Notes: generated by a model not told the origin, from the letters alone. A stretch of DNA of 64,000 bases from Agrypnia vestita (GCA_016648135.1 JADDOH010023091.1:248001-312000), one strand, 5' to 3'; positions 43,521-54,534 are shown, counted from the stretch's first letter. A program made the numbers and translations.

Positions 43521-44779
43521 AAATAAGTATGTATTATAAAGTTAAGCATTTATTTATTACTAAAATTGCTTGATTATTTATTACTCAAATTATTAATCAA
43601 ATTACTGAAATTATCGGAAAGGACGGGAATAATAAAATAAATACTTTTAAAGATTAAACAAGTTAACAGTCATGTAAAATACAATATCGACATTTCAAAT
43701 AGACAACAGTGCTCGGACACATTCCCGTGTAAAATATCCCTTGTTTGTTTGTTTCTTGTGTAAAATGTAGGTAAGTACTCGTGCGTTGCATAGCTTGGGA
43801 AATAGTCGGCGAACCTTTCGTATCTGTAAGTTTACGTCGTAGCGAACACTTGGAAAGTTGAATGCCCGATATCATATTTATTTTCGTATAAACTTCGGTC
43901 GCAAACAAACTATGTAGTCAGGTGATTTAAATTGTTCGGATAGTAGGCAAACAAATTAAAAATGAGAGTTTATTAGCTAAAATGAAACACCAAACTGAAA
44001 AAATATATAAAAATTAATACAATACATCAGAAAATTTTTGACGCATAAAAATAAAGAGAAAATGTATTTATTTAAAAGTCTTTAAATGTTATATATAAAC
44101 TTAATTATTACTTCATAAAAAAATTATTGCAAATTATTATTCGAGATGAATAATTTTTTCGTATGAATTCTTTCCAATAATTTAAGCTAGTTGATGAATT
44201 TATGTTTTTGTTGTGTTTTACCGCGAATTCCGACTAGGTAGTCTACATTAAATAAGTAGCGTTAGATTAATTTTAATTAAATCAAGTAAAATAATTAGCC
44301 TGCATGGCAGGAACGGATTTTCAAGGCAGAAATAGAGGAAAACAGATCTGTAGAATGACCAAGAATAACAAGAGAAGAAAAATAGATAGAGAAAAACGAT
44401 AGAATTTTTGTTAACCCCAAGTGACGGACACAGCGTAGGACAAAGAGCGGTGGAAGAGTGTTGTCCAAGCAGTACGCCCCCGATAAAGTGGACGATGAAG
44501 AAGAAAAAGTGTTCGAACAGTTGCTTGTCGAATTAAAAATAACCTCACAACTCATTTAAAAAAGCGATTTAGCTAGTCGCTCTTCAATGGATATCTTGCC
44601 CTCCTCCAATGGTAAGAGAATATTATGTGGAACTCCAGACAATCATATATCTGTACCGGAAGTAAAGAAGCAGAAAGAAAATTATATTTTAAAATCACAT
44701 AAGTAATATTTTTTATAAAGTTTTTTATTACTTTTGCATTTTTCTTCTTCATTTAAAGCTATTTATAACAATGTTCTTA
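43521..44779. other. Unassigned DNA
   Basis: 44300-44560 is purine-rich on the plus strand, with fragments such as 'YAPDKVDDEEEKVFEQL'. This could be a decayed transposon ORF or host exon, but no family is recognised. Confidence 0.35.
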
Positions 44780-44945
44780 GGTTTTCACGGCCACTCAGAA
44801 TCTTCAAGTTTTTGTTTACTGGGGTATTATGCCGTGTTGTTACGACCTTTCGGGCCGACGTTTCGGATCCCATTGCAGGGTCCATCATCAGGGCTGATGT
44901 CAAATCATCACATCAGCCCAGTAAACACAAACTTGAAGACTATGT
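44780..44945 (-). mobile_element. Penelope-like terminal structure with hammerhead-like core
   Basis: Outer inverted arms at 44801-44823 and 44917-44939 match in 22 of 23 positions. Inside, on the minus strand, CTGATGA (44885-44891) is followed by a stem (GGA..CCC / GGG.TCC around TGCAAT) and then GAAAC (44860-44864). A 10-bp perfect hairpin GGGCTGATGT/ACATCAGCCC precedes it (44891-44919). Hammerhead cores of the form CTGANGA-stem-GAAA inside inverted terminal repeats are known from Penelope-like retroelements. An extra base after CTGATGA and no clear stem I mean that self-cleavage is doubtful. No Penelope RT is nearby. Confidence 0.5.
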
Positions 44946-46379
44946 ATAACAGTTTAAGAGGCCCAATTACTTAAAAACATCATAAAATACCCAACAGTAA
45001 GAAAACCACATAATTTATGTATACGTATGAGTTGTCGTACATAATGTCGGTAGGAGAGTACGTATTTTTTTTATTAAATATTTGCATAGAGGTAATAGTA
45101 TCATGAAATAATACACGTATTTTTTCCTTGTGGTCAGCTATTACAACATTAAGAAAATCAATCATTTCATAAATATTTATTCTAGTTCCCAAAGATGGAC
45201 ACGTTTATCAGGTTTATTATGAGTTGTACCGATAGCGTAATCTCCGAACCATCCGATAACTTTGGGGAGAGTATTATTATGAAGAAGTGAAAAATAGTGC
45301 CGATGATAGTAACCGTTCAATCATCGATTATGGACCAGATAAAGTGGCATTCCACGTCCGCACTTGACGCCTTTCAAGACGCCACGTATGACATTGCTCA
45401 CGACTACGGTGACCAAATGTGACTCTGTACCGTGGACCACAATAACAGGGTTGATTTACGATCATATAAAATACACAAAAAATTATTAAGCTAATGGAAT
45501 CAGATAGTTTTTATTCAATACAAAATTTTGAAGAAAAAAAGGGACACAGGTAGCGATAGCGATTAAGAAGAATATTTTTGGTAAAATACGTCAAACAAGG
45601 AAATAGTTTTTTTAGATTCTTATCTAACAAAATTAATTATAAAGTTGTGAAATTATAAACGATAAACAAATTTACAAAGATTAATTTTAGGTCATTTGTA
45701 TATATTTATGAAATTAATTGTGACATGATTTTTTATTTAATTTATATTATTTACTACACAACAAAATGCATACATTACTTATAACAAATGTAAAACAATA
45801 TCCAAATTAAAAGTTACTTAGAACAGCTCAAGCAATATGCAAATATTCAAAGTATAAATGCAATGCGATCATGTACGAAATAGGCGCATAACAGCGATTC
45901 GACGCATACAGAGCAAGTGGAGAACAAGCAAACAAAATAAAATTAACAATTTTTAACAAAGGGCAATATAAACATAGCATATTTAAGAACGATTCTGCTA
46001 TTGATAATCTCAAAAAAATCTAGCAAGACTAAAGCACAAGAACACAAAAATGAGACTGGCCAAAAACAGGGACATTCTTTAGCATCTATTCTCAACTGTA
46101 TGGCTACAAACCCTGAGCTAATTTGGCAATATTACCAGATGTGCGGATGAAAAACAAGGTTATTTGAGGGAGGGTGTGAGAAACCAGATCTAATTAAAGG
46201 TCACCAACATGATATATCGATCTGCTTAAAACTTTGATGCAGAGCTACTCTACAATTAGCCGCATTTCCATGTTGATGGATCTCATCGAGAGTAAGAAGA
46301 TGAAGAAAAATTAAGGCTCAGCTGAGTCAATATACCATTATTATTACGGTCTAACTTTCGTATGTATCTTTTAATTAAG
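44946..46379. other. Unassigned DNA
   Basis: 45230-45440 is a GC-richer patch with no recognised frame. The rest is AT-rich. Confidence 0.4.
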
Positions 46380-46654
46380 TGTAACGTGTCTGTATGACGT
46401 CTGTCCGATGAACGTGAGTGACAGACGGCATGGAAGAAAGAAAGAGCGAATGTAATAAAGCGCTAAGCGCCAATTTGGGGGCTCACTTTACCACGCAGTC
46501 ACCGCAACGTAAACCAACAATTTGTACACCAAATTATCGTCGCGGATATTGTAAACCGGATAAATATAAATACTAATATAAACCAGAAGCCAAAGAGTTT
46601 CATTGGAATCCCGAAGCATTAAGGTTCTTCTCCCACACGAGGAGGAACATTACA
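46380..46654. mobile_element. Candidate 275-bp solo LTR
   Basis: Starts TGTAACGTGTC and ends GGAACATTACA, giving TG...CA ends with a TGTAA/TTACA inverted pair. Flanking pentamers TTAAG (46375-46379) and TTAGG (46655-46659) match in 4 of 5, fitting an aged 5-bp target duplication. A TATA-type run (ATAAATATAAATAC) lies near 46560 in the plus orientation. BEL/Pao or gypsy origin cannot be told. Confidence 0.5.
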
Positions 46655-46659
46655 TTAGG

Positions 46660-47940
46660 TGAGTAATTTAAAAAAAGGCTAAAGCTATGTTTATTTCTAG
46701 TGTGTTAATAGTGGTCACCCTATATAAGTATCACATGCACATGGTGTCAGAAAAATCTGGTGAGAAAGCGATCCTACTTGATTAATGAGATCAATTACCT
46801 TCTGCTTTGTTATAATTATCACACCTGCCCGGGTCAAACATCATAATTACTGCTTATAATCCGGTGTGTTTTATATTGGTGATAATTTCTCCAACGAGAA
46901 CGGAAAATTTCTCCCACAATTGGGTCCGTCCCGATGAATTTTATGTTGGTAATTAATTAACGGAAAAAAGCGGAAAACGTAAAAGAATTAAGGAGAGCAA
47001 TTCGAAGCTTTAAATTCGGAGCTTAAATAAAGCAATTAAAACGTGTACTTACCACATAAATTTGGTGTAACATTGAAGTATTTCTGTTCTTGGGTGAATG
47101 TTTTGCCGTTATGTCGATTTTTTCACATTCGTTTACTTCTTCTTCAGAATTATTTTATTCTTGTATAAGTTACTTTTTCGGTTAAAGATTTTTGCGTTTG
47201 AGTAAAAAAAAAACTATTATTTATGTTGTATATAGTATATATATTATTTCATTGTCAAATGCCTATCAACTTTACATTGCAATTAATCACAGAAAGATTT
47301 GAGGAATACATACATAAAAAATTATATTTTTAGTATTTTTTTAAAATGCAAAGTTAATTTACGAATACTGTGTTATTTGAAGAGGGAATAATAGATTTTT
47401 TTATGATTAAATTTTTACACTAAATTTTTATTGTAAATATCTAACATGTTTCGCTCCCGAAATATATAGAATTTTTGCAATAAAAATTAATTATGGTACA
47501 AGGTGGTAATTATTTTATTTTAAAATAATAGATGTTCGAATACTAAGATTACGTATATAGGTAATATATCTAATTTTTAAAAATCTTAAATGGTTAATTT
47601 TATTTAATTTAGCATAAACATAGCCTATAAATTTAATGCATCATAGTATTACATATGGACATCTGAATATTATCATATAAAATATGTCATCATATATTTC
47701 ATTGAGTATAAATTATATTTTAGTTTACATGCGGTTGGTACATGCTCTGTCTGCGCGTGTGGTCGTGCAGCCGTTTCGAACGAAACAGACGTATACATAT
47801 TGCAATAAGACTAGAATGTACAAAGGTATAACCACGCAAGGTGGTTGTTTTTACTGCACCAATTATCATAATATAAAAACGGTTTATTGCTCCCCGAATA
47901 GGAGAAGTTCAGGGATCGTATCCAGGCGGCAACCAAATAG
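46660..47940. other. Unassigned AT-rich DNA
   Basis: No gene or element recognised. The frame at 47684-47995 partly overlaps the LINE that follows in another frame. Confidence 0.4.
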
Positions 47941-47944
47941 CGAT

Positions 47945-48484
47945 AGATATTTTTTTTTCACGATACATGAGTTGATGGATTCGTCTCGCTCCTGAGACAT
48001 CATGTTGCTGGCCTCAAGCTGAGGCTGGAGCACAGCACCAACTCTCTGGTGCAAGCGGCGCTGTCATGGAGGTCTGGATCCGTAATTAAAGAGTGGCATC
48101 GGATACAGAATAGTTACAGATATGCGATTCCATAACCGTAACGAGCGGTAGTGTAGCAAAAAATGAAGCACTCCATACTATTACTATTATTTTAGAATTT
48201 TATTTATATTGATTATTGATTTAAGAACTTTCAAATTGGTATATATGTATGTGTATTTATTGTCGATTTTTTACGGTATATTTTATTTTAACTATTTAAT
48301 AGTTGTTCTTTTCCCTTTTCTTCTTTTTTCTTTATTACTTTAATTATTTCTCTTTTTCTTTTTCCTTTTTTATATTTTCTCTCCATGTACAATATAACAT
48401 ATATGTAATTTTCAAACTATATGGCGGACCAGGTCTTGCACTAAAAACCTGATTACGCTGGAATAAACATGATTATTATTAAAT
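47945..48484 (+). mobile_element. LINE 3' end with short C-terminal frame
   Basis: The frame from about 47970 reads 'AGLKLRLEHSTNSLVQAALS' and 'VIKEWHRIQNSYRYAIP' and stops near 48135. A T-rich 3' UTR follows, then CCAGGTCTTGCAC and an AATAAA signal at 48462. The 3' UTR end also occurs on the minus strand at 24762-24990, so this is an interspersed element rather than a host gene. Its clade is unknown because the C-terminal peptide is not one that I recognise. Confidence 0.5.
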
Positions 48485-49289
48485 AAATTTTAAATAATTA
48501 TAGTTCTAAAATTATAACTGGAGAGTAAAATTATTGAAAGTGAAATCTACACTCAATTCAATCGGTGCAAAATCGCACCTTAGAATTCAGTTTTTATTAC
48601 ACTGCACATGCATCCTTTATAAATGCGATTGAAAAATTTCACCCCCAATGGAAAATATGTGAATTTGTTTATTTTTTCTCAAACTCTCGACGGCATACAT
48701 CATGTACGCAACATTTAATTTGGAAACTGTCGCCGACAGTCGCATAAACTGACTGCCTAGATGGTGTTCATGAATCCGCCAAATGTATGTATGTGTTTTC
48801 ATATTCATATTTTTATTCCTCCCTTAAATGCAATACGTCGTTTTATATATATTTGCTGAATAATGAAAGGGGAGAGTACTGTCTGTATTTGCATATACAT
48901 ATATAATTTATTTTCGCATATCGGTTGCAGTAACTTTATACATAATTTATCCGTGAACCAAGAAAACCTCGATTAAGAAAAATATCAGCGATTTGATGAA
49001 GTTTTTCAAAAAGTTTTAACCATTATGAACTTATTACTTGACAGATTATATTTTTGGTTTGCTACCTGGAATTTATTAGTCAATCTCATGATAGCTTTTA
49101 TTAACATCAAGAAGTATTCATTCGTAAAATAATTGATTGGATCGAATTTGAATACTGAAACTTTCAGCACTGATTTCTTGATTTTCATTAAACAGTATCT
49201 TTTACATAATAATATATACAAAAAATCCAAAGAGTAGAACAGTAAAAAATTACAGAATTGACATTGTATAGATAATTGTTAAATGTTAT
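48485..49289. other. Unassigned AT-rich DNA
   Basis: Includes a slightly GC-richer patch at 48690-48790. No recognisable feature. Confidence 0.4.
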
Positions 49290-50110
49290 AATAGTAATTT
49301 AGAAAAAGGAGGTGTGAAGTATATAAGATAAAACATAATTTGGAAAAAGCAGATGTGAAATATGTACAAAGTTAAACAAATAGGTATAATAATTTGTTTG
49401 TGATTGCATTATGAATTTAGGACAGCAGGGTGTAGAGTTTTTATATTTAATCCAGTGAAAATTTGTAATCTTGTTTAGAATGCTTATAATTTTCAATTGG
49501 GATATGAAGTCGATAGTTAATGTAACGTAGAAACTTGTGTTGGATGCGTTCAATTGTGTATATATGGGCATTGTATTGAGGACTCCAGATGAGTTGTATT
49601 CAACCTAGTCAGGAGTCCCTGACAAGGGAACAGTACAACAGTATAATTGTGTAAATATTTGAAAAAGAATTGCATGAACGTAAAACAAAATCCTGAGTCT
49701 TCATAGCCTTATCAGTTATATTGTTGATATGACTTAAAATGATAGCTTCTCGTCGAATAAACTGCCGAGATCATTAACTTCAGTTACCGATTTCAAGACA
49801 ATATCATTGATGGAGTAGTTAAATAAGAAGGGTTTTTTAATTTTATGAAAACGTATAACTTGGCATTTATTAGTATTTAAAAATAGTTTATTGGTTCTGC
49901 ACCACTTTTTGAGTTGGATCAGATTAAGTTGAATTGTTATGCAATCCTGAATGTTGCTAATTTTTTTTTTTTTAATATTTTCACATCGTCTGCAAAAATT
50001 AAGATATTTACATTATAAAATATAGTTATTATGTCATTAATTTTGGAATAGCTTTGGACGTTGGGGAGACATTATGAACAAATAATTCAATTTTTTCCTT
50101 CATACATATA
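49290..50110 (-). mobile_element. Jockey/CR1-like LINE reverse transcriptase relic
   Basis: On the minus strand 'FADDVKI' (RT catalytic box) lies near 49980-50000, preceded by 'ELFVHNVSPT', a decayed 'LFILFINDLP' block. Next come 'QLKKWCRTNKLFLNTNKCQV' (49860-49930), 'YSINDIVLKSVTEVNDLGSL' and, after several frameshifts, 'WSPQYNAHIYTIERIQHKFL' near 49500-49600. These are the ordered motifs of the RT thumb region in Jockey/CR1-like elements ('W...N.L.lN..KC....', 'V.DLGV..D', 'WSP.Y...I..IE.VQ..F'). The open frame 49299-49571 is only partly in the true frame. It is dead and 5'-truncated. Confidence 0.85.
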
Positions 50111-51107
50111 CACGTCTGTGTGAAATAAGATATGATAAGATAAATCTCAATATCGTGTACACGTGTTGAGGTTTTGATCCTGAGATTAACTCTCGAGATT
50201 GGTAGAATGTCCAATACTTTCGACCTTCTGCTGCCACCAGCGGTCACAACTATTGCAGATCCAACCTTACACATAAATCAGCAGTAACATTTAAGCAATG
50301 GAATTTCATCAGGGTCGTATGAAACATATTTTCTACTACATAAAATGTACTAATTTATGTTGACACGTGAGTGTTGTACAAACATAATCCATAAATTCAG
50401 AAACGCATGAAAAGCTTACACTTTTGATGTTTACTTACACTTAAAGTCAGCGAAACACTTCAATAATGTGCTTCCACTTAAAGTATTTTGTTTCTTAAGA
50501 ATTAACAGTACAAAGGGGTTACTTTTCACAGTAAAATAAACATTGTGTATATTTGATGAAAATCCACAATAATTATCTAATAAATTCATTGTTTCTCTGA
50601 TCGAAAAAAAAAATTCTTGACGCTGTACTTAGATAATTTTAATAATTTGATATATTTGTGCAGTCTAGAAAATCACGCCCATAAGTGAGCCCCTATTATT
50701 TTTGACAAGGTACTAGCTTCTCATAGTGGGGTTTTAGGTTCGTTTTTCGGGGAGGTGAGGTAATTTTTAATGCGTTTCGCTATAGTAATCGGTCCCGTAA
50801 TCAGTTAAAGGCGAATAGCGAAATACTTCCTTTCCAGCGATGGCTGTGTCAGCGCTTTTATTAATCACTAAGTTATTTCGCTTAAAATTATTAATAAATT
50901 CAAATAAATTTAGTATATGACTGTACTCACTTACGCTTGCAATAATGTCATACAGTATCAACCAGACCTATCGGTATACATAAAAAAACAAAGAATGGTA
51001 AACTGACATGAAGGCGGAGTACCTACCATTGCTCTATGTTCTTCTGGAATCATCCTACATATTACAACTCGCAGCATCTTAAGTCCACAACATTACTTTG
51101 AACACTG
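50111..51107. other. Unassigned DNA
   Basis: No recognised feature. A small GC-richer patch lies at 50160-50270. Confidence 0.4.
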
Positions 51108-51203
51108 TTAAGGTACTGATACACATGCTTATTGGTGGCACGTGAGCATGCGCAGTATTGACCTTCTTGAGCCATTCCTATTTAGTGGCATGTGTGTACG
51201 CAC

Positions 51204-51235
51204 ATGCTAGTAATGAGCATGCTCATTACTAGCAT
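51204..51235. repeat. 32-bp perfect palindrome in the Harbinger subterminus
   Basis: ATGCTAGTAATGAGC and its exact complement meet without a spacer, with GAGCATGCTC at the centre. The central motif recurs at 51602-51611 and 51697-51706. It is a plausible binding site for the transposase or MADF protein. Confidence 0.95.
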
Positions 51236-51249
51236 AGTATCGATTATCA

Positions 51250-51561
51250 ATGCGGTCTTCTCAGTCCGCGACAGATGAAACAAATATGGCGCGTTTGGGA
51301 GATGACAAAACATTACTTTTCGTGACTTATAAAAGGAATCACGAATGTCTGTGGAATACTCGGTCACCGCTATGTAAAAGTAATATAGCAAAAAATAATG
51401 TTTATGAAACTTTATTAAAATACGTAACTGATTCAAATCTTACAATAAAAATTATAATAACTAATATCAAAAATGTGCGGATGAAAACTCGGGAAGAATT
51501 AAGATTTAATGGTTCACTTGAATTTTCTATTTCAGTTTGCAAAGTTTCAATTTTGAACTAG
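51250..51561 (+). CDS. MADF-domain protein remnant of a Harbinger element
   Basis: Frame of 103 codons from ATG at 51250 to TAG at 51559. A second ATG (residue 13, 'MARLGDD') may be the real start. Residues about 18-85 follow the MADF pattern: 'LLFVTYKRNHECLWNTRSPL' (first helix and the conserved LW), then 'AKNNVYETLLKYV' (second helix), then 'IKNVRMKTREELR' (third helix, the 'K.LR..Y.RE' motif). MADF is a Myb/SANT-related helix-turn-helix domain that binds DNA. In PIF/Harbinger elements such a protein usually works beside the transposase. The frame lacks a C-terminal region, so it may bind the element's own repeats and act as a repressor or accessory factor, but this is inferred. Lack of stops across the domain is notable for a 621-bp element. 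Confidence 0.6.
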   Translation: MRSSQSATDETNMARLGDDKTLLFVTYKRNHECLWNTRSPLCKSNIAKNNVYETLLKYVTDSNLTIKIIITNIKNVRMKTREELRFNGSLEFSISVCKVSILN

Positions 51562-51734
51562 AGTTCCTCTCTAAATGCATATGTGTTTGATTGTTAGCTG
51601 TGAGCATGCTCATTTATGAGCATGCTAAAAATAAGCATATTAATAATGAACAAGTGTGTACAGTTGTTAGGGCATGCTAGTTTTGAGCCTGCTAATGAGC
51701 ATGCTCAAAATAAGCATGTGTATCTGTACCTTTA

Positions 51735-52848
51735 TAGTGGCAACGTGAGTGTTCATATTTTACAACTGTACATCAAAAGAGGTAAAACGTATTGCTGATA
51801 GGCCTTCTTCTTAAGGCATCATAGAATGTTTAATTTTGAAACAGTCCTGAGGTTTCTGAAGCTCACCCTGCCAAGTGTCATTCGCCTTAGGACTTTCTAC
51901 TTCCTTAATATCCCTTAGTATATTATTTTACCATATAAAGGATAGATTTTTTAGATAATAAACTACTATCTATAGAGTGACAGTTGTTTATTACCTATTA
52001 TAAAGAATACCGAAGTAGCGTATCAAATGTACGTGTAAATTTTTTCCTACTGAAAGAATATTGACCATTTCTTGCATATGGTAAGTACTGATAAAGAGAG
52101 AATTAGGTCAAAAAGGCTTTTTATAGTATAATTAAGATAAATGCGTTACATTTAATAATCACTCAGCTTAAACTGAGATATTTGACGTTAAAACTATATC
52201 ATGAAAATCTGATCACAAAGTTTATATCTATGTGGATTGTAGACGTACTCAAAGCCTTATATAATTTGCTATGCTGCAACTCTAGTGTTAATATACATTG
52301 GAGTTGGACCTGGAAGTCCAGATCATAAAAGGAGGAAAACTCTCCACAACAAGCCCTAGAGCTAGAGCCCATCAGCCAATAGAAGAAGAATGAATTTAAT
52401 ATGAAATAAAATAATAAATATATATCCATATATGAGTAGAAAAAATTTACAGCATGTGGTTTAAGGAATCATCACTTAAAAATAAACAGTTACACTGCAG
52501 GATCAAGTATCCCAATTTTACCGTAATGTTTAGGTGAGTTTCCTAAAGCAGGAGTGTCGATTCTTTGAAATGTGCGACAAGACTTGAACAGGTAAACGTA
52601 TGGACCATCTCCTACCCATATCCATGAAACAATGCGACAATTAACATGCGCGCAGCCCGCCTTGACGGCAAAACGCTTATTACGTACATGCACTGTTTGC
52701 AGCAGACATTTGTATTCTGCGATGTTTACTATTTTATGTGAAAGCTTCCAATTTACATTTATTATTTGATTTTTAAATTAATTTTGAAATATAACTTTTG
52801 TTCCCTTGGTAAATACGCTTGGTCTCTGAAAATCACATACCTACATAT
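51735..52848. other. Unassigned DNA
   Basis: The minus frame 52490-52693 in GC-richer DNA has a faint Tc1-like look ('GCAHVNCRIVSWIW', 'KHYGKIGIL') but no catalytic triad and no TIR, so it is not called. A GAAGAAGAATG tract at 52383-52392 follows CATCAGCCAATAG and may be a tiny RTE tail. Confidence 0.35.
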
Positions 52849-53311
52849 TGTCACGGAATGGCAAGAAAGGAAATTGCACAATGTGCGAATACCTTGTAAT
52901 ATATCACAATACTATCCAAGGATCGAGAACGGCCTATAACAATCTAGGGTGATCTACGACACTCGGAAAACGCCTGGAACTACCGAGAAGCGAAGAGGAC
53001 CTTCTCCTTAGACAACACTAGAGTAATCTAGAATGTACCAAAATATCAGAATTTGGGAATAAATACTGCACCACGCCACTGCGCAAGTTGTTGTCGTGTT
53101 TGACAGTTCGCTCAGTGCAAAGATGGCCGCGAGGCGACGGCCAGTGTGGCCAGTCGTGAGGTAATCGAAAGGTGGGTTTAAAAATAGTGTTTAGTTTAAT
53201 TCGTGTTAAGTGACTTTGTACATTGAATAATTAATTAATCAGTAATTAATAAATTGCTAATTTATTTCCAGTAGTTTCACTCATTTCTCCCGCAGCCACG
53301 ACGCTGTGACA
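52849..53311 (+). mobile_element. Solo LTR (family A) with 4-bp target duplication
   Basis: Starts TGTCACGG and ends GCTGTGACA, so the ends are inverted. ATAT flanks it at 52845-52848 and 53312-53315. The length is 463 bp. The inner order is U3, a TATA-like AATAAATACTG (53058-53068), a GC-rich leader with CAAGATGGCCGCGAGG..., and an AT-rich end. The last 110 bases match copies at 18220-18329, 21225-21330 and 26455-26540. A 4-bp duplication fits gypsy-like LTR retrotransposons. A single LTR with duplication means recombination has removed the internal coding part. Confidence 0.85.
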
Positions 53312-53884
53312 ATATTAAGAAATTTGAATATTCACATAACTTTCCTATAAGATGAAGTTTGCTTATATATTACAACTTTTACTGTATGCATTCCGTTCCA
53401 TTGGATGCTCCTGTTGGAAATCTTCATGAAAAGCTTGAAGACCTTTAACAGGTCAATTACCGTTGGATGCTAGTATATTCTCAATTGTACAATGATTCGC
53501 CTGGATTAAATACAAAATAAATTATAAGCAAGGGTTACAATATAAAAAATTAGGTAAGGTAGGTAAAAAAATATACGATACACCGCCAAAGTCCTGGTAG
53601 TCTTTCTTAGCATCCCTGTAGATGAGGCTTATGTCCTTAATAGATTTTGTCAAAAAAAAAATGTCAAACAATTTTTGACAATTTTTGAAACAAATATCGG
53701 ACTGAGGGCGCATTATTGTCGAGTATAATTAAGATAGTTCTGATTTCTAATTATAATACATTAGAATTCGTTGACGTATTTGTTTGTTTTGTCATCAAGC
53801 ACCGTTTTATAATAATTCAAAAACGTTATAAACAATCTGAACAGGGTAAATCGTCTAGGTTTCCGAGTAGAAATTCCCAGGATT
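53312..53884. other. Unassigned DNA
   Basis: The minus frame 53522-53713 has no recognised domain. AT-rich otherwise. Confidence 0.35.
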
Positions 53885-53942
53885 ATCCTAATTATAATAA
53901 TTTCGTTTCTGTGCGTCGTAACTTCGTGAAACGTCCGTAAAA
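53885..53942 (-). mobile_element. SINE-like tail fragment (GACAGACA family)
   Basis: On the minus strand: TTACGGACGTTTCACGAAG, TTACGACGCACAGAAACGAA, ATTATTATAATTAGG, the family's 3' tail only. Confidence 0.55.
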
Positions 53943-54530
53943 TGTTTACAGTAATTTATTCTCCTTTTTTTTTCTTTCATTTTTCTTTTTATCTTCTATA
54001 TAATAAAAATTATTATAGTGAAATTATAAAAATATAAACTGTTAATTTCTTTACAACGGTATCCAAGATAATGTCGCGCAGCTCTATAAAAAATATCACA
54101 TTGTATTACGATACAAAAGAAAAAAGCTGTATGTTCAAAGGCGATCATTCCAAGGATGTATCGCTACATTAAATATTTCAAAGTGTACTAGATTCATACA
54201 CTTTAACAAAACCCACATGGTTCCTGCGAGGCGTGAGGAAAAAAACCCCACGAACTTAAGTCGGAATATCAAAAAGGATTTGTTTAATTACATATTTGAA
54301 TTTTAATTCATTCCAACACTAAGATATTAGTTTAGGATCGAGGGGGGCGTTTCAGGGAACTAACCCTTCCTCTCGCAACGGAGGAGAACTCGTGAACTGT
54401 TCTTCCTCAATACGAATTTACTTAATTAAAACAGATAACTGTATACGAAACAGTTTAAAAATGACCAATAAATAAATTTCATGTTCAAATTATTCAAGAA
54501 CACAAAACTGAATTTTGTGTCCAAAGGGAG
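53943..54530. other. Unassigned DNA
   Basis: T-rich at 53960-53990. A GC-richer patch lies at 54330-54410. No gene recognised. Confidence 0.4.
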
Positions 54531-54534
54531 ACGA

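Larger units (their letters stand above)
51108..51734 (+). mobile_element. 621-bp PIF/Harbinger-type element carrying a MADF ORF
   Basis: TTA is directly repeated at 51108-51110 and 51732-51734. Between them the element (51111-51731) starts AGGTACTGATACACATGC and ends, inverted, AGGTACAGATACACATGC. The terminal repeat is 23 bp with one mismatch. A 3-bp TTA target duplication is the hallmark of PIF/Harbinger transposons, which characteristically carry a transposase gene and a second gene for a Myb/SANT/MADF-like DNA-binding protein. Here the transposase is gone and one MADF-like frame remains. GAGCATGCTC repeats lie at both subterminal regions (51215, 51602, 51697), with a 32-bp perfect palindrome at 51204-51235. 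Perfect flanks and good TIRs suggest fairly recent movement in trans. Confidence 0.85.

Noticed and set aside
44295..44555. Ser-rich minus-strand ORF of 86 codons
   Set aside because: The opposite strand has a purine-rich, more protein-like frame; neither is recognised, so no gene is called.
52490..52693. Tc1-like transposase fragment on the minus strand
   Set aside because: The resemblance is faint, without a DDE residue, TIR or TA pair; it needs a profile search before calling.
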